A stretch of 64,000 bases of DNA from Chlamydomonas reinhardtii (lineage: Eukaryota > Chlorophyta > Chlorophyceae > Chlamydomonadales > Chlamydomonadaceae): NCBI RefSeq assembly GCF_000002595.2, contig NC_057006.1:6651512-6715511 (forward strand), given 5' to 3'. The position numbers and the translations under genes were made by a program. This document shows positions 10,289 to 29,879 of this stretch, one piece after another. How positions within the stretch are numbered: position 1 is the first letter of the stretch; every line of letters begins with the position of its first letter. The notes beneath the pieces were generated by a model. The model made no database searches and was not told the DNA's origin. It saw only the letters and a list, made by a program, of their open reading frames with translations.

Positions 10289-13200
10289 ATGAATCCGCTC
10301 TATCTCTTGCGAATTGCAAATGAAGGCGCAGGCGCCCTGGGCCAGCATCATGAGGCCATTGTGAGACGGCTGCAGCGGGTGTGCAGCCTTCTGAACGCCA
10401 TCTTGCAGGTGCGTGTCGGAGGTCATCCCCGCATAGGTCCGAGTGAGGCCACAGTGGGCCCCCCTAAGTCTCAACGAGGGAGCCCTTAAGCCCACTCGCC
10501 GCTGACGCCCTGGTCCCCCACTCAACGCCTTCATTCAGTCTGACCGCTCACGCTACCTGGAGGCGCGCAACTGGCTGCTCAACACCATCGCGTCTCAGGT
10601 ACGGCACCAGCACCGTCATGCCCTGGGCTTGAGGCCTGGTTGGCGCGCAGGAGACTTGTGCAATGAGAGCTTGGCCCAGTGCGTTAACCGTGGTGTCCTC
10701 CCTCAACAATCCCATGCAGACTCCACCCGCTCATGTGCGACTAGCTTGCTGGGAGCCTCTCATTGTGGAGGCACTGGCTGCGCCCAATGACCAGACCGAG
10801 GGCGGGCAGCCGGAGGCGGGCGGCGGCGCTAGAGGTACAGACCTCTCGCGGCCTGCAGTGGAGGGGCGGCGACAGGAGGGGCGATGGGAGCGGGATGAAG
10901 ACGTGATTCCACGGCGTAGCCGCAGTATGTCACCTGGCGGTCACAGACGTGGTGGATCCAGGGAGCGGCGGCGCGAGCGTTCAGCCGAGCGCGCTCCACC
11001 CCTGCCACCATCGCCGCCGCCGCCACTACTGCCGCTTCCAGATCAGCCACCGCTACCTGCAGAAGCGCCGCTCGTTTATGCCAGAGGGAGGTGCAGCAGT
11101 GATGGGGGTGGGGGCGGTAGTGACTCGGTGCACCCCTGGGGCCAGCGCCACAGCCGCAGCCGCAGTCGGAGCCGGAGCAAGCGCCGTCACCACAGCCGCA
11201 GTCGGAGCCGTGGCCGACGGAGACACAGCCGCAGCCGCAACCGCAGCCGCAGTCAGGGTGGAGGGCGAAAGCGGGGCCATGGCGGTGCCAGCGAGGAGGG
11301 CCGGGGACATCGTGATGGCGAGCGCGAGGACCGTGAGGAGCGCGTGGGCCGCGGTCAGCGGCACTACCGCCAGCGGCGCGGTCGCAGTGCTGACTCAGGC
11401 AGTGCCAGCGACCGCAGCCGCGGGCGGGACGTGCGGCAGGAGAACACGGAGACAGCGGCGGAGGCAGGCGCCACGACAGCAGGTCTGCGGGGCGTGTCTT
11501 CGGACTGGGCACCTGGGGGAGGCGCAGGCGTGCAAAGCCGTGAGGCCCCGGGACCGCTGGAGCTGTTGACGCAGCTGCTGATGCTGGTATCGGAGGTGTG
11601 GCCGGATCGGGTGAGTCGTGGGGGCTGCGTCGTGGGCGGACTGGTGGGCAAGCCGCTGAGTCATGGCGCGTGGGCGTGCGGTGGCTGTGGCTGCGGCTGC
11701 GGCTGTGGCTGTGGCTGTGGCTGTGGCTGTGGCTGCGGCTGCGGCTGCGGCTGTGGCTGTGACTGTGGCTGTGGTCGGATGAAGGCAGTGATCAGTGATG
11801 TAATTGTGGATGTCGCATAGCATGTGGGGTATGCGCCACTGACATTGCCGCCTGTGCCTACCTGCCCTCAGGTGGCGTCGGTGCTGTTGGACCAGCCGCA
11901 GGTGTTTGTTGACTTCTTTACAGGTGCGCCGTGGGCTGCGGTGCGTGGCTGGGCCGGGCTGTAGTGCAGTGCAGTTCCATGCCCATGTATAACAAGTGTC
12001 CCCCATGCGCTGCAACTGCATAACTGCCCAGGCCCAAGCGCCGCGCGCCGAATCCTGCTGTGGTTCTCGCACTTCTCCATGGACGGCATGCGCGCGTTCA
12101 AGTTCGGGGCAAGGGCGCTGGCGCACTACACACTGGAGCACCGAGAGGAGGTGCGCGCGGCCGCAAACGCTCTTGCACTGGGCTGCTCGCATGACTTGCA
12201 ACATGGCGCAACTTGCCTCATATCGCACATACTGACATACCTCTCACTTCGCCCTGCGCCATCACGGCTACCACCCGTTACCCAGGTGTGGGACTTACTG
12301 CGCTGGGAAGGCAAGCACGCGCAGGCGCCTGTGGCTGTGGCGCAGAAGACGCACTACTTCTGTGAGCTGGCGGTGGTGCCGTCAGTCATGGCGCTGCTCG
12401 GCGGCCGGGGACGGGATGGCCGTGGTGGTGGCGGCCGCGAAGGAGGTGTGTCGTCCACCGCCGCGGGCTTCCTGAGCAGTTCGCAGTGGCGCGAGTGCTG
12501 TGCCGATGGCGCGTTTCTGGAGCTGGACCGCCGCCACTTCTGCAGAGTGAGGATTGAGCACCGTAATGTCCGTAATGCCGCAATGGGGAGCGATTAGGAG
12601 CGGCTAGGAGCCCTTGTCCGAACGTAGGCGTTGCTGAAGGCTTCCTCTTGCTTAATGCTTTTGTCCCGGCATGCGGCATGCTCCCTTCCTTGTGCGCCTG
12701 CAGCTGCTGCTGTCACAGCTGCGTGGCGGCGGCGCCCGTGCGGCGCGCCTCACCGCGCTGCTGCGCAACTTCCTTGCGGCGCAATCGTCCCAGTCACCCT
12801 GGCAGCTGCTGTGCCAGCGGCTTTTGCACCAGCTCACGGAGCGGCAGCTACTTGACCTCATTAACACACTTGCGGAGGGACAGGCACTGGAGCCACCGCC
12901 GGCAGCGGCTGCAGCAGCAGTCGCGGCCATGCCACCCTGGGCTGTTGCCTCCAGCAAGGATGGGGGTAATGCTGCCAAGGCGGGGGCAGCAGCAGGAGGA
13001 GGCATGGTGGCGGCGTACGTGGTGCCAGCGTGCGTCAGTGTGTGTGGCGGTGGCGGCTGGCAGGACCTAGGTGCCCTTGTCCTGGCGGGCGGGGCGCAAT
13101 GGGGTCGGCTGGGGGAGGTGGTACTGGCGCATGCGCTGGCAGCAGCGCGGGGGCCTCTGCAGCGGCTGCTTGCGGAGGAGGCGGAGGAGCCGGGTGTGGC

Positions 13201-15028
13201 GGTGAAGCTGGCGGAGCTGGCGCGCCTGGCAGCGGAGCTGCACGGAGCTGCCGTGCTTGCTGCGCAGCCCTGTAGTGGCGCTGGCGCTGGTGCTCATGGG
13301 AAAGCGGAAGGCTGCTCTGCGGAGGAGCAGGCGGCGCTGCTGCACGGCCAACCGCAGCAGCGGCATGGCCGGCAGCCGCTGCTGCTGCCGCTGCGTGGGC
13401 GGCGCAGCGGTCCGCAGCGGCTGCTGCTGCTTGCGGAGTTATGGACGCTACGAGAGGCCCTGCGCGGTGCCGCGACCCCGCCTGCAAGTCCCAAATCCTC
13501 TGCTCACAGTAGCGCTTCAGACTGGCCTGCCGCTGCGCAGGTATTGGAGCGGGTGGTGGCGCAGGTGGGCGGTGTCAGCTGCCAGCGCCTGGACCTGCTG
13601 GCAGCGCAGGAGGTGCCGGTAGCTGCTGCTGCTGCTGCTGGAGGTGGCGGGCAGGGCACTGCGGTGGCCAGCGGGAAAGTCGGGACAGTAAAGCTTCAGG
13701 CGCCTGCTGCAGGCACCGGTGCAGACGCTGGTGCCAAGGGCACAGGCCTGGGTGCCACAGGCGTGGGCGCAGGCAGCTATGAGCTGCTGGCCTCAGATGA
13801 TGAACTTGGGGAGCGGAGCCGGCGGCGGCAAAGGAAGAAGAACAAGTCGAAGCACCAGAAGCGGGGAAGAAAGGACGAGAAGGAGCGGCGGCGCAAGAGC
13901 GGGAGCAAGCGGCATCGCGCTCGCCGGGGAAGGCGGAGCGAGTCACCGAACAGCTCTGGTCGCAGCCGCAGCCGCAGTAGCAGCAGCAGCCGCAGCAGGA
14001 GCCCGCCTGTGAGGTACGGTTTGACCCGCGGTTTTGCAAGCCTGGGTTGTAATTTGTGTTCGCGTCTGCCGTGGCTTGCGTTGCGTGATTTCATGCGCCT
14101 TCATAGCTTTGCGTCGCACGCCCCGGTACACAGGGGCTCAGCATACTATGGCAGTGCGGCTGTAGCAGCAGCGCCGCCACCCGTACCGAGCAATGCAGCG
14201 GATGGGAGCCGGCAAGAGCCGGAGGCGCGCCAACCGCCAGCCGTGGCTGCGGCGCAGGAGGACCACCCGGGCAGGCGGGCGGTACGTGAGCGGAGCGGCA
14301 GCAGTGCGCCGGATCCTGGCCCGCAGCAGCAGCAGCAGCAGGCTCCACAGCCGGACCTCGTGCCCCTGGGCTCCAATCGAGGCGGTGGAAAGGACAGAAC
14401 CAAGCGCGAGGAGCGCTCCCGGCGGGAAAGCCACAGTCGGAGCAGGAGCCGGAGCCGCAGCCGGAGCCGCAGTGGTAGCCGGGATAGCAAGCGACAGCGC
14501 AGGCGGCGCAGCAGCGCTCGCTCCACGACGCTGTACGTCAAGGCGTCAGATTCTGATGCGGCGTCAGGGGAGGACTCGGAGGATGCGGAGTTGCGACAGC
14601 TGGATCCGCTTACGGCGCTGCAGGGCGGCAGGTTCCACGTGGCAGTGGCAGCCGCCCGGGCAACGCCGGGAGCTGTGGGGGCCCTAGCTCAGACAGGGAG
14701 GGCAACCTTTGTGCTTCCCGGGCCGGAAGTGCCGGGCGGCAGAGCAGGCGCAGGCCACCGGCAGGAGAACGGGGTGTGGCGGGTGCGACTGGGGTTCGCG
14801 CCGGGCGGGGGCGCTGGCATGCAGGGTGGTGCAAATGGGGCCGCTGCAGCAGCGGCAGGCGCGGGCGTCGAGGTGGTGGGCGGCTGTGACGACGTGGCTG
14901 ATCTACTGGCAGCGGTGGCTTGCAAGCACTGGGCCACCGCGCTGCTGGCCACGGACCCGCCTGCGCAAGGGTCTGGCCACTCGCATCAGGTGCTGACAGG
15001 CGCTTTGCGCATGGCTGCAGATGTTTGA
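10289..15028 (+). CDS. Large Arg/Ser-rich (SR-like) nuclear protein, family not recognised
   Basis: Eight exons fit in phase: 10289-10408, 10539-10598, 10720-11610, 11872-11923, 12032-12150, 12286-12546, 12704-14013 and 14134-15028 (about 1,235 residues). Conserved-looking helical segments (RYLEARNWLLNTIASQ, ARRILLWFSHFSMDGMRAFK, VAQKTHYFCELAVVPSVMAL, PWQLLCQRLLHQLTERQLLD) alternate with Arg/Ser tracts: one in exon 3 (about 11140-11260) and two in the last two exons (about 13910-14005 and 14425-14525), plus a Lys-rich patch (KKNKSKHQKRGRK). Such RS tracts are typical of splicing and transcription-coupled nuclear proteins, so a nuclear role is inferred. The helical parts suggest an alpha-solenoid but I cannot name the family. 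The donor at 14013 was chosen over 14008 because only it keeps the frame. Confidence 0.65.
11681..11774 (+). repeat. Hexanucleotide microsatellite (GGCTGY)n in an intron
   Basis: About 15 units of GGCTGT/GGCTGC lie within the fourth exon-intron interval (intron 11611-11871) of the SR-like gene. The repeat is uninterrupted apart from T/C exchanges at the sixth base. Confidence 0.85.
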
Positions 15029-15277
15029 TGGAACCAGACCCAGTACTAAGCAGATGGGCGGCACCGTGCCCGCAGGATGTTGAGGCGGCCAAGTGGTTCC
15101 AAGTCTTCCGGAGACCCGGACCTGTGTAGTTGACAATGGAATGCAACCTCCCCACAATGACTCTTACTTTGCATCAGCACTGGATCCGTGCGCGGTCCCG
15201 TCCCTCTGCCGGAGTGCTCGTGCAGTTGTCGGTAGCCTTCGAGGTAGCTGTAGTGGCCAGCCTAAGACGGCCCTGCA

Positions 15278-15282
15278 TGTAA
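15278..15282 (+). terminator. Polyadenylation signal TGTAA
   Basis: TGTAA lies 250 nt downstream of the stop codon of the SR-like gene, a common distance for this signal in green algae. Confidence 0.4.
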
Positions 15283-15826
15283 GAACTTAATGACTGCGTG
15301 GATGAGTACCAACGAGCGGGTACTAATGACTAGGGACCTGAGGCCACGGGAAAGTGTACAGTTAGCAGGGGTTGCGGCATCCTGTGCGTGCCTTGGAGAC
15401 GCGGTCTAGGGGCTGGAACCCATCGTGCAGTTGTCGGTAGCATTTGCGAGCAGTAAACCTCATAAACCCTCACGAGGCTGGTGATCAAAACGGTTCCTCC
15501 TGGTTATCGTAGAGTGCAGGGACTCGAAGTGGACCGCGAGCAACTTTTGAATACGGCGGTGGAAGCTGAACCGTGGACTTCCTCCCTAGCCCCCGTTCCC
15601 CAACTTTATACACATCTACTACACCTCACCTTATTGCTCTACCGAATAAAAGCGACCTCTTACCCTCAGACGACATAAGTTTGCTACACCTCCTCACCTC
15701 CCGGTACTTGCGTAGTCAGCACTGCACTGCAACTAGGCGCATCGAAGCTTGAATGATTTGCTTATTTCACTAGGCCACGTTGCGGGTGAATTCATCCTTG
15801 CGGAGACGGAGCGTCGCGTGCTCAAG
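15283..15826. other. Intergenic region
   Basis: It separates two genes in the same direction. Apart from promoter sequence for the next gene no feature is seen. A T/C-rich, comparatively AT-rich stretch runs from about 15590 to 15700. Confidence 0.5.
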
Positions 15827-18800
15827 ATGTCAGCACAGTGCGCCGCTAACACGACCTGGGAGGCAAGTGATTTTCTTCAAGCATGCGAAGGGAACATTTA
15901 CTGCCTGCCGTGCTTCGAGGACAGGGTGGCTTCTTCGCATGCGCATTTCCATCGCTGACAGTGTATCGTCATCGTCGTCGTCGTAAATTGGCTTTCCTTG
16001 CGCAGAAGCTACCATTCATACCCAGCGACCCTACACCGGGCTTCACTCCAACCCAGTGGACGCAGCAGCAGTTCGTCTCATATGCCAAGGGTCCGCTCCT
16101 CGCCGCAACAAGCGTGAACTTAGCCTTCCTATGCGTTGTGCTGGCGCTGATAGCGCTGTTTCTCCTATGGTGAGATTGGGGGGCGACGTAGATCTGACAG
16201 GGTCGGTCAGGGTGACGGAGAACTGGAGGCACGAAACCCAGCTGCTGCCACCTTCCAGCCTGTGTTTGGCGCCGGGTAACAGCGTGGCCATCTCACCACC
16301 CGGCGGCAACTGCATGCATACACAGATAGGTATCTACATCTCTTCTTACACATGCTTAGCACCACGCACATCGCCTTAATCTCGGCCCCGCTGCGCCACG
16401 TCGACGCGCACGGACGGCAGGCGGACACTGCGCTGCGTGGGCTGGTGCTGCAGCCGATGCTGCGGCAACCATCGCCTGGCCCGCCGCAAGAGCCTGCTCA
16501 CCTACGAGGTGATGCATGACGCCTGGATGCGCGGCTACAAGGTCATGTACGTCTTCTTCGCCGTTGGCAGCATCGCACTGGCCGCGGCCGGCATGGCCAT
16601 GCTTCCGCGTGCCACTGACCGCGTGTCGGATTTGGCGGTGCGGCTAGACGCGGCTGGCGACTACGTTGGCGACTTGCTCACTGCCTCAGACAGCCTCATT
16701 GTGAGTGCACAGGATCAAGGACACTGTTCTTAAGGCAATATTGTACGGTGTGATGATGGCAAAGGTTGCGGGTAGGGGGATGGGTAGACGGTTGGTTGCT
16801 TGCAGGTGGCCGGTTATGACTGAGGCTGCCTATGCCCTCGCAGTCTGGCGGCGCGGGCCTGCGCCCCCTCATGTCCGGTGCGGCGGTGCTGCTCACCAAC
16901 GGCCTGCCCACCACAAACCTAGCTGCGGATATGACGGTAAGTTGGCACGGAACCGGCAGTGACGAAAGGAGAAGCTGCTACCGGTACTTGCTGGACCCAT
17001 GCATGTAGTTACTTGCTAGACCATGCATACAGTACTACCGTACTACCGTACCGTACTACCGTAACTCGACGGGCGCGTGCTCCTTTCAACCTTGTCCCTT
17101 GTTCCTGCTCCCTTCCTTGCGATCCGCAGTGCACCGGGGGCGTGCTGGACACTGCTCTTGCAGCACCCAGCCAGCCCTCTGACCTACGCGCGGCACTCCT
17201 GGCCGCAGACACTGCCCTACGCACTGCAGTGGGCCCCGCCCTGGCCGCTGCCACGGCGCTCCTAGACGCCACTGCCGGCAGCAGCACAGCCACCTCCGGC
17301 CTCATCGCGGCCACGCCTGCGCTCGCCGCAGTCGCGGCTGCACCCGCCCTCGTGTCCAATATTAGCTCCGGCCTCGCTGGCTACGACAGCGCCCTGGGGG
17401 CACTGCCCGCCACCCGCAGCCCGACCACCAGCAGCGATCCCCGCGTGTCAGATCTGCAGGCCGCGCAAGCGGCACTGGTCCTCAGCGCCTGGATCGACAA
17501 CATCGACTACCTGTACGACAGCGTGCGTGTCGCCGCCGCCGCCGCCCGCCAGGTGCCGTACACCCGCCTGGCGGCGGCGCTGAGTGCACTGCGCGCCGCC
17601 GCCAACGCCACCAGCGCATCCCCACTGACGCCAGTGATGGCGGGTCTGGGCCGCCTGGATGTGGCGTATCTGGGCACCGCGCCGCAGCAGGCTGCCGGTG
17701 TCGTGACGGCGGGCCGCGCCTGCCTGGCCCGCCTGCGCACCCAGCTGGCGGCATTTGATGACGCCATCTTCAGTTTCAACTCGGGCACCCTGGAGCGCGC
17801 CGCCATGGATGCCGTGCCGGCGATCCAGGCGGCGCTGGAGTCCGTGTACGGCAACAGCAACGCCAGTGCTGTCGTGGCGGGCGGCAACGCCACTGCCGGC
17901 TCGCCGGCGGCCGTGGTCGCGCCCTCGTTGGCCTGGCCGCAGGCCGCGCTGTCCGCTCTGTCGCCTTTCGTGGGTATGGACGATATCGCGATCGCTGCGG
18001 CATGCGGCAACGTGCAGGCGGTGCTGTCCAATGTGACTAATGGCGGCGCCAACGGCACCAGCAGGTTGCCGGACGAGATGCCCACGCTGTCCTACCTCAC
18101 CTCCCTACGCGCCGCGCTGGTGGCGCTGCAGACGCCGGCGGGAAATGTCTCCACTGCGCTGTCCACGTATGTTGGCGCGCGCACTGATGCCAATTATGAC
18201 AGCCTGCGCACCACTGCCAACTCCACCCGCACCGGCGCAGTCGCGAGTGCCCGCTCTGCTGCCGGCGCCCCGGCGCCATCTGGTTACAGCAGCATTGTCA
18301 CTTCAGCAGCCAACGCGACAAACATCATCGCCAGCTCCTCGCTCCAGGCCACTCTGGCGACGTTGGACGCCAACGCAACCTCTGCTATTGCATGGCTCAC
18401 CGCCTCCACCTCCACCGCTCCCGCCACCTCCGGCATCGTGCACCTGAATGTCACGACCGCAGCGCTGGCAAGGCTGCAGAGCATTTTCACTGCCAACTCC
18501 GCCCGCCTCGCCGCCGTCAACTGGACTTCCACCACCTCCTCCAGCGCCAGCGCCAACGCCACCTCCGGCTACCTGCCCTCGGTCTTCCTGCAGCCGCTGG
18601 GACGCTCGCTCGCGCTGATTGGCTCCGTTATCTCCAACGGCCTGTCCGCCATCGGTGAGCAGCTGGACAACGCACTGGGCAAGGCGCTGCTGTCCCCTCC
18701 ACCTCCTTCCACGCCTGGTGCGTTTCCCTCGCCGTCTTCCTCCAACGCCAGCTCCACTGGCTACCATCGCCGTGCCATGCTGGCAAGCAGCAGCACCGGC

Positions 18801-20096
18801 ACCGCCACAACCTCGGCCCTCAACGCCACGGCTCAGGTCAGGCAGCAGCTGGTGAACCGCCTGCAGAACATCACCGACAAGCTGACTGGCGCCGACTCCA
18901 AACAGTACACAAACGGCGCCTACTGGGGCCCCATCGCCATTTACGCCGCCGTCATCGCAACCTGCCTGCTGCTGGGCCTTGCAGTCTTCCTGAACTGGCC
19001 CGGCGGCCTGGTAGTCCTCTTCATGATCCACCTCTTTGTCTCCGGCGTCGTGCTGGCGGCGGCGTGGGGCGGCGCGGCGAGCCTCGTGGTGGCACACGAC
19101 ACGTGCGGCAGCGCTGACGCCATTGTGCTGTCGGAGGTGTCGCCCAACTCGGCGCTGTTCCCGCTGGTGCGCTACTACTTGCAGGGCGTAGGTGGCTCGC
19201 TGCCGGCGGTGCTGCGCGCCTCCGGCCTGGGCGACACCTCTCGCCTGTCTGCCGCCGCGGCGCTGCTGCAGACGCAGGTGCTGGACCCGCTGCTGCTGCC
19301 GGCCGACCCCTCGGCTGCGGCCAACGCCACCAACACGTCATCGTCCGCGACCACGCAGTGGCCGGGCAGCCTGGGCAGCGTGCAGTACGGGCTCGGCGGC
19401 CTGCTGGCTGACTTGTCAATGGCGGCTGCGGACATGTCAGCCCACCTGTCCGACCTGCTGACTCTGGGTGAGCGCGCCGCCGTGCTCAATGTCTATTACG
19501 GCGTCACCAGCTGGGCCTGCTGTGGCCTGGCGAGTGATGTCATGATTCAGTGGGTTACCGCAACCGGCAGCGGCGTGCTTGCGTGGGCCGCGGCACTGGT
19601 GGCTCTGCTCATCCTGAAGAACCTGGACGACATGCCCGGTGGCGGCGGCGTGTGTGGCTGCACATGCTACCGCATGAAGGACTTCCCCCGCCCCGTTAAG
19701 GGCCGCCGCGCCGGTGCCAGCAGCGGCGGCGGAGCCACCGCCACTGCCGCTCCTGCCGCTGTTGCCTACGGTGCGGATGTGGAGCGTGGCAAGGGCGCAC
19801 CATACATGGCGCCTGCGCCCATGATGACGACGCCCCAGACCAAGGGCAAGGAGGTAACGGTCGAGAACGGCCTCTTCCATGGGCCGCCGCCGCCTTCGGA
19901 ACCACCGATGACGATAGTGCTGGGCGACGGTACCGCTGCGACGGGCGGCCACCGCCCGTCCATCAATGTGTGTGTGATGGACCCGGAGACGGCGGCCGCA
20001 TTCGGGTTGAACGCCACCTCGGATGGCGGCGCATCCTCTGCGCCATCCGCGCCTTCTGCACCGCTTCTACCTCCGCCCAACGGCAGTGGGCGGTGA
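15827..20096 (+). CDS. Prominin/Tweety-like five-pass membrane glycoprotein
   Basis: Exons in phase: 15827-15862, 16006-16169, 16421-16700, 16844-16936 and 17130-20096 (about 1,179 residues). Transmembrane segments are visible at VNLAFLCVVLALIALFLLW, VMYVFFAVGSIALAAAGMAM, IAIYAAVIATCLLLGLAVFL, VLFMIHLFVSGVVLAAAW and GVLAWAAALVALLILK. The loop between the first two is short with clustered cysteines (GWCCSRCC). The loop between the second and third is ~640 residues, rich in Ala/Ser/Thr with about 15 N-glycosylation sequons; the loop between the fourth and fifth has two more. This N-out layout with large second and third outer loops is that of prominins and Tweety homologues, which act on membrane protrusions, vesicles or cilia. 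Family assignment rests on architecture, not sequence identity. The first intron would use a GC donor; a GT donor at 15926 is also in phase and adds 21 residues. Confidence 0.6.
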
Positions 20097-20864
20097 TACA
20101 TGCATCACAGTAGCTCTAGTAAAGAAGCATGGAACGTAATTGGTAACGCTTAAGGTTTTGGGGCGAGGTGATGTACAGCAAGCAGGGGTGTAAGAATGGA
20201 GGTACAGTAGCCGCTGGCCGCTGCAACATGCGGCCAAACTAACCACATGCCCCATCAAGGACTGTCGGCCTATGGGCCGATCAGCTTTCACAAAGGTGCA
20301 CTCGGACCAGGAACTTGGGATCAACAGGGTCAGGCAGGGTGGAAGTGGTAATAGGCAATATTGCAGCGATGTGCGCCGTGAACACCGCCGACAAGGTAGG
20401 ATAAAGTTGAGTGTCGAGCGGCTGGCACGAAGATGGGCGACTTGGGGATGCACATGGTGCTGGGGGCACGTGGCGGGAGTGGGTGCGGGCTTGCGGCGGG
20501 GCTGTCCCGTGTGCTGTGTGCACTTGCACGTGGACTCAGGCGACCCCAGGCTGCGGCTGCCCGTTGTGGGGGCGTGCGGTTGGCGGGGCACGCGCATGAA
20601 AGAGGTTGTGCGGCTCTTTTGTCCGCGTGCATGGGGGCGGTGCAAATGGTTGGTATGTTGTGTGGCCCGGGTCAGGTGACGGATGAGCGTTGTAAGTGCA
20701 GGTGGCAGGACGCGAGCCTCCTCGGACTTAACACTTCCGTAGCACGATTGGAATGAGACCACTCCGACTGTTCGCGGGTTTCAGTTGTTTACGTGACGCA
20801 TCAGTAGGCTGTACTGCTGAACAACATGTTGACGCATGTGCCCTCTTGCTTCTCGCTCGGCCAT
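20097..20864. other. Convergent intergenic region
   Basis: It contains the 3' ends of the membrane-protein gene and of CDC5L, which point at each other. Open frames on both strands here have no recognisable protein content. Confidence 0.5.
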
Positions 20865-20869
20865 TTACA
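20865..20869 (-). terminator. Polyadenylation signal TGTAA for CDC5L
   Basis: TTACA on the plus strand gives TGTAA on the minus strand, about 250 nt beyond the CDC5L stop codon. Confidence 0.45.
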
Positions 20870-21119
20870 GGACACTCCAGCATGCACAGGGCGCACCTTG
20901 CATGTCCTAGTAGTCCAACTGCCCGTACCCCGCCGAACGCATTGCCGTCAGCACTCAGGCGAGCATACACCAGGCCACATTGCCACAACAGCCTTCCAAG
21001 CTGCATTCCTTAACACGCACCCGCAACCGGCTGCTCTATGGCGCACGCCCACCAAACCAAAATGCCCACTCTCGCCATACCGCCCGACACCCCACCGCCC
21101 GCTATCACGCGCCCGTGCC

Positions 21120-25294
<4,175 letters not shown>

Positions 25295-25874
25295 GGCAGC
25301 TGTCTGTTACTATAAAAGCCCGGCGGGCGCGCGAGATGAGCCGGCTCGGCTCACAACGAGGCCCTATAGGCCGTCTCCTATCGGCCCTGCTGGCCGTGTG
25401 TGTTAAACGATCAGCAGGGCCTCAAGTTGCGGTCAAAGGTGCGTCGTCGGGGCGAGGATCCCAGCGCTGTCGTGAGAACTCGTAAGTCAGGGGTGCAGCA
25501 GACTGAAAGCAAAGTAGCTTATTGCTTTGGTTCAAAGTACATGAAGATGGGGCACAACCGGCGATTTCCGAGGCGCTGCATGGGACTCGGCCAATTCGCT
25601 CGGACCAACTAGGCACCAGAAGCTCTCTGCACTGCTTGTTTACCGGTACCATTGATTACATTCAGGACCAAACAAACTTGGGCGAACTGTAAGTGGAAAA
25701 CATTTAGGACCGAGCCTAATTTCCCAGCTAGCGTCAATTAATGTCTTGTTATACTCGAAGCGCATTAATTATGAGGTAGGCAGGGCCGGAGCGTTTACTG
25801 GCGCTCCCGCTCCGTCTCGAACGTGCACGCCAACGCTCGCACTACAATAGCTCAACTGTGAGAAACATATCTCC
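25295..25874. promoter_or_regulatory. Divergent promoter interval between CDC5L and SEL1L
   Basis: The start codons lie 580 bp apart. TATAAAAG at 25311-25318 is a good plus-strand TATA box, but it is 557 bp from the SEL1L start, so a long leader would be needed. A GAGCCGGCTC palindrome lies shortly after it, near 25337. AT-rich sequence fills 25650-25770. Confidence 0.4.

Positions 25875-29879
<4,005 letters not shown>

Noticed and set aside
13579-14039. Open reading through the intron at 14014-14133
   Set aside because: The frame stays open across it, but a donor (GAG/GTACGG) and acceptor (ACACAG) in matching phase, T-rich sequence and non-repetitive hydrophobic translation favour an intron.
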